In this document: positions 62,825-64,000 of the stretch, piece after piece
Layout of the letters: each line of letters begins with the position of its first letter
How positions within the stretch are numbered: position 1 is the stretch's first letter
NCBI RefSeq assembly: GCF_000227115.2
Contig: NC_016481.1
Span: forward strand, 434,001-498,000
DNA: 64,000 nt
Source: Naumovozyma dairenensis CBS 421
Lineage: Eukaryota > Ascomycota > Saccharomycetes > Saccharomycetales > Saccharomycetaceae
Direction of reading: 5' to 3'
The notes under the pieces: model-generated
Database searches by the model: none
Seen by the model: the letters and a program-made list of their open reading frames with translations, nothing else
Told to the model about the DNA's origin: nothing
Position numbers and translations under genes: made by a program

Positions 62825-64000
62825 ATGATATGGTCTACCGCCCCATTCCAAAAATTGTACGATTCTATTGAAAATGATCAATTCGATTATAACTTGTTCA
62901 AAGAATTGTTACCAGATTTGCAACAATTGAATCTTACCAACGATAAACCTAAAAACCAGAAAAGTAGGGCACAAGTGGAATCAGGGAAAATTACATTAGC
63001 AGATAATAATATTATTACGAACGACGATGAGAATGATACTAATAATAACCACAACACAATTACTTATAATCTTAAACAACAATTCATCATTGCCACCATC
63101 TCCTTGTCGGATGAATTAAATTTGGATGAACTGATTGTGGCCCAATTAATTTTGTCTGACTTAGAAAAATCTAATCTATTAGATTCCTTAGATTCACTAG
63201 ATAATGCAACAACTTTAATTATTTCAGGTAAACGTCAATTTTTCTTCAGAAGGCAATTTATCTTACAAATTACCGCCTTTCTTTTAAATTGTTTAGACAC
63301 TTCAAACCCAATATTACAAGAATTGGTACAAGATTCATTGAAAAATAATATATTAAAATCTTTCGAGTCAATTCATCAACAATTAGAAGATATCAAACAG
63401 TCAATAAATAAAGCAAAAATCTTGGAAAATAATAATGATCCAATCTTCATACAAAATATCAAATTTAAAAGAGATTTCCTTCTAAAAGAATATGATACAT
63501 TAAGTCAAATATTAACAGGTTTAATTAATAAAAATTTCTTATTGAATTATAATGATATTAATAATATTATCAATCATATAATCACCTCTTTGAATCCAAA
63601 TGATTACTTTATCATTTATTATTTACCTGCATTGTTTAATGCCTTTAATAAATTAGAGGATATGCCATCTAATGATGTTAATCTTCTATATTCAAATTTC
63701 ATAAAAGATCTGAAAAATAATGATTCGATTTATGAGCAACCAATTAAAGTCACATTGATTTTCATCTTTTTAACACTCTTCATCGATTGGTGTAATTCAA
63801 ATCCAACGGTCAGAACAAAGGATTTAGATTTCAAAACTGATATAGATTACCCAATGATGTTAACCGTAGAATTAGGTGCCATAGAACAATTATTAATTAT
63901 CGCAGCAGATACTTCAGAATTCATGAATGATCAGACTTTAGAATTAATTTATGATATCAGATCCTTGTTAGAAACACATATCCCCAGATTTAGGCCAATT
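62825..64000 (+). CDS. NUP192: Nucleoporin Nup192 (N-terminal 392 residues, 3'-truncated by window edge)
   Basis: ATG at 62825-62827 (MIWSTAPFQKLYDSIENDQF) opens a frame that stays open to the end of the window. Conserved Nup192 blocks are DYNLFKELLPDLQQLNL near residue 22, ISLSDELNLDELIVAQLILSD near 98, FFFRRQFILQITAF near 138 and NIKFKRDFLLKEYDTLSQIL near 215. NDYFIIYYLPALFNAF and ELGAIEQLLIIAADTSEF follow. Nup192 is a large helical-solenoid subunit of the nuclear pore inner ring (about 1,680 residues in S. cerevisiae), so roughly three quarters lies to the right. An Asn-rich insertion (about 70-90) is species-specific. In S. cerevisiae it is YJL039C, far from chromosome VIII, so synteny is broken here. 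Confidence 0.95.
   Translation, partial: MIWSTAPFQKLYDSIENDQFDYNLFKELLPDLQQLNLTNDKPKNQKSRAQVESGKITLADNNIITNDDENDTNNNHNTITYNLKQQFIIATISLSDELNLDELIVAQLILSDLEKSNLLDSLDSLDNATTLIISGKRQFFFRRQFILQITAFLLNCLDTSNPILQELVQDSLKNNILKSFESIHQQLEDIKQSINKAKILENNNDPIFIQNIKFKRDFLLKEYDTLSQILTGLINKNFLLNYNDINNIINHIITSLNPNDYFIIYYLPALFNAFNKLEDMPSNDVNLLYSNFIKDLKNNDSIYEQPIKVTLIFIFLTLFIDWCNSNPTVRTKDLDFKTDIDYPMMLTVELGAIEQLLIIAADTSEFMNDQTLELIYDIRSLLETHIPRFRPI

Overview
This window is nuclear DNA of a budding yeast in the family Saccharomycetaceae. It is AT-rich and gene-dense, has short intergenes and TACTAAC-type introns, and its proteins are recognisable one by one as orthologs of Saccharomyces cerevisiae genes. Gene order follows S. 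cerevisiae chromosome VIII (PPE1-QNS1-OSH3-NOP10-ERG7-PCL5-TRM5-RRP4-DYS1-HTD2, then DOG-NCP1-SRB2-VMA10-MSC7-RRF1-PUT2/BRL1/NEL1-PIH1-PRO1-like). Interleaved are genes that S. cerevisiae keeps on the sister region of chromosome IV (TFB1, RRP45, a probable SUM1, SUR2). ATP5 and BFR2, which would lie beside them on an unduplicated chromosome, are absent. I infer a post-whole-genome-duplication lineage with its own pattern of gene loss, such as Kazachstania, Naumovozyma, Tetrapisispora or Vanderwaltozyma. I cannot name the species.

Layout. 1-18 kb is collinear with chromosome VIII (PPE1 to HTD2) and includes an intron-bearing tRNA-Phe. 18-33 kb holds TFB1 and RRP45, then a block RPP1-SUM1?-PAN5-SSZ1 whose order and strand are inverted relative to its flanks. 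This block has the largest gene-poor stretch (26-28 kb, with a coding relic) and a 359-bp hAT-like inverted-repeat element at 30.3 kb. 33-43 kb holds a small coiled-coil ORF, a tandem pair of DOG-type sugar phosphatases, NCP1, two intron-containing genes absent from simple ORF lists (SRB2 and VMA10) and MSC7. 43-57 kb holds RRF1, SUR2, NEL1, BRL1, PUT2, PIH1 and a long PRO1-like glutamate kinase. 57-64 kb breaks synteny: tandem repeats, two LTR-like repeats, tRNA-Lys, a frameshifted phosphoglucomutase cut by an assembly gap, tRNA-Asp and the start of NUP192.

Functional themes are ordinary for core yeast: sterol and sphingolipid synthesis (ERG7, NCP1, SUR2, OSH3), RNA processing (NOP10, TRM5, RRP4, RRP45, RPP1), proline metabolism (PUT2, PRO1-like), ribosome-associated folding (SSZ1), transcription (TFB1, SRB2) and vacuolar ATPase (VMA10). 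I see no CRISPR array, operon or large unknown multigene system. The least explained parts are the PAN5-SSZ1 intergene, the 26-28 kb gap, the hairpin beside tRNA-Phe and the repeat-rich 57-60 kb region. Three runs of exactly 20 N are assembly gaps; one splits NOP10 and one truncates the phosphoglucomutase.
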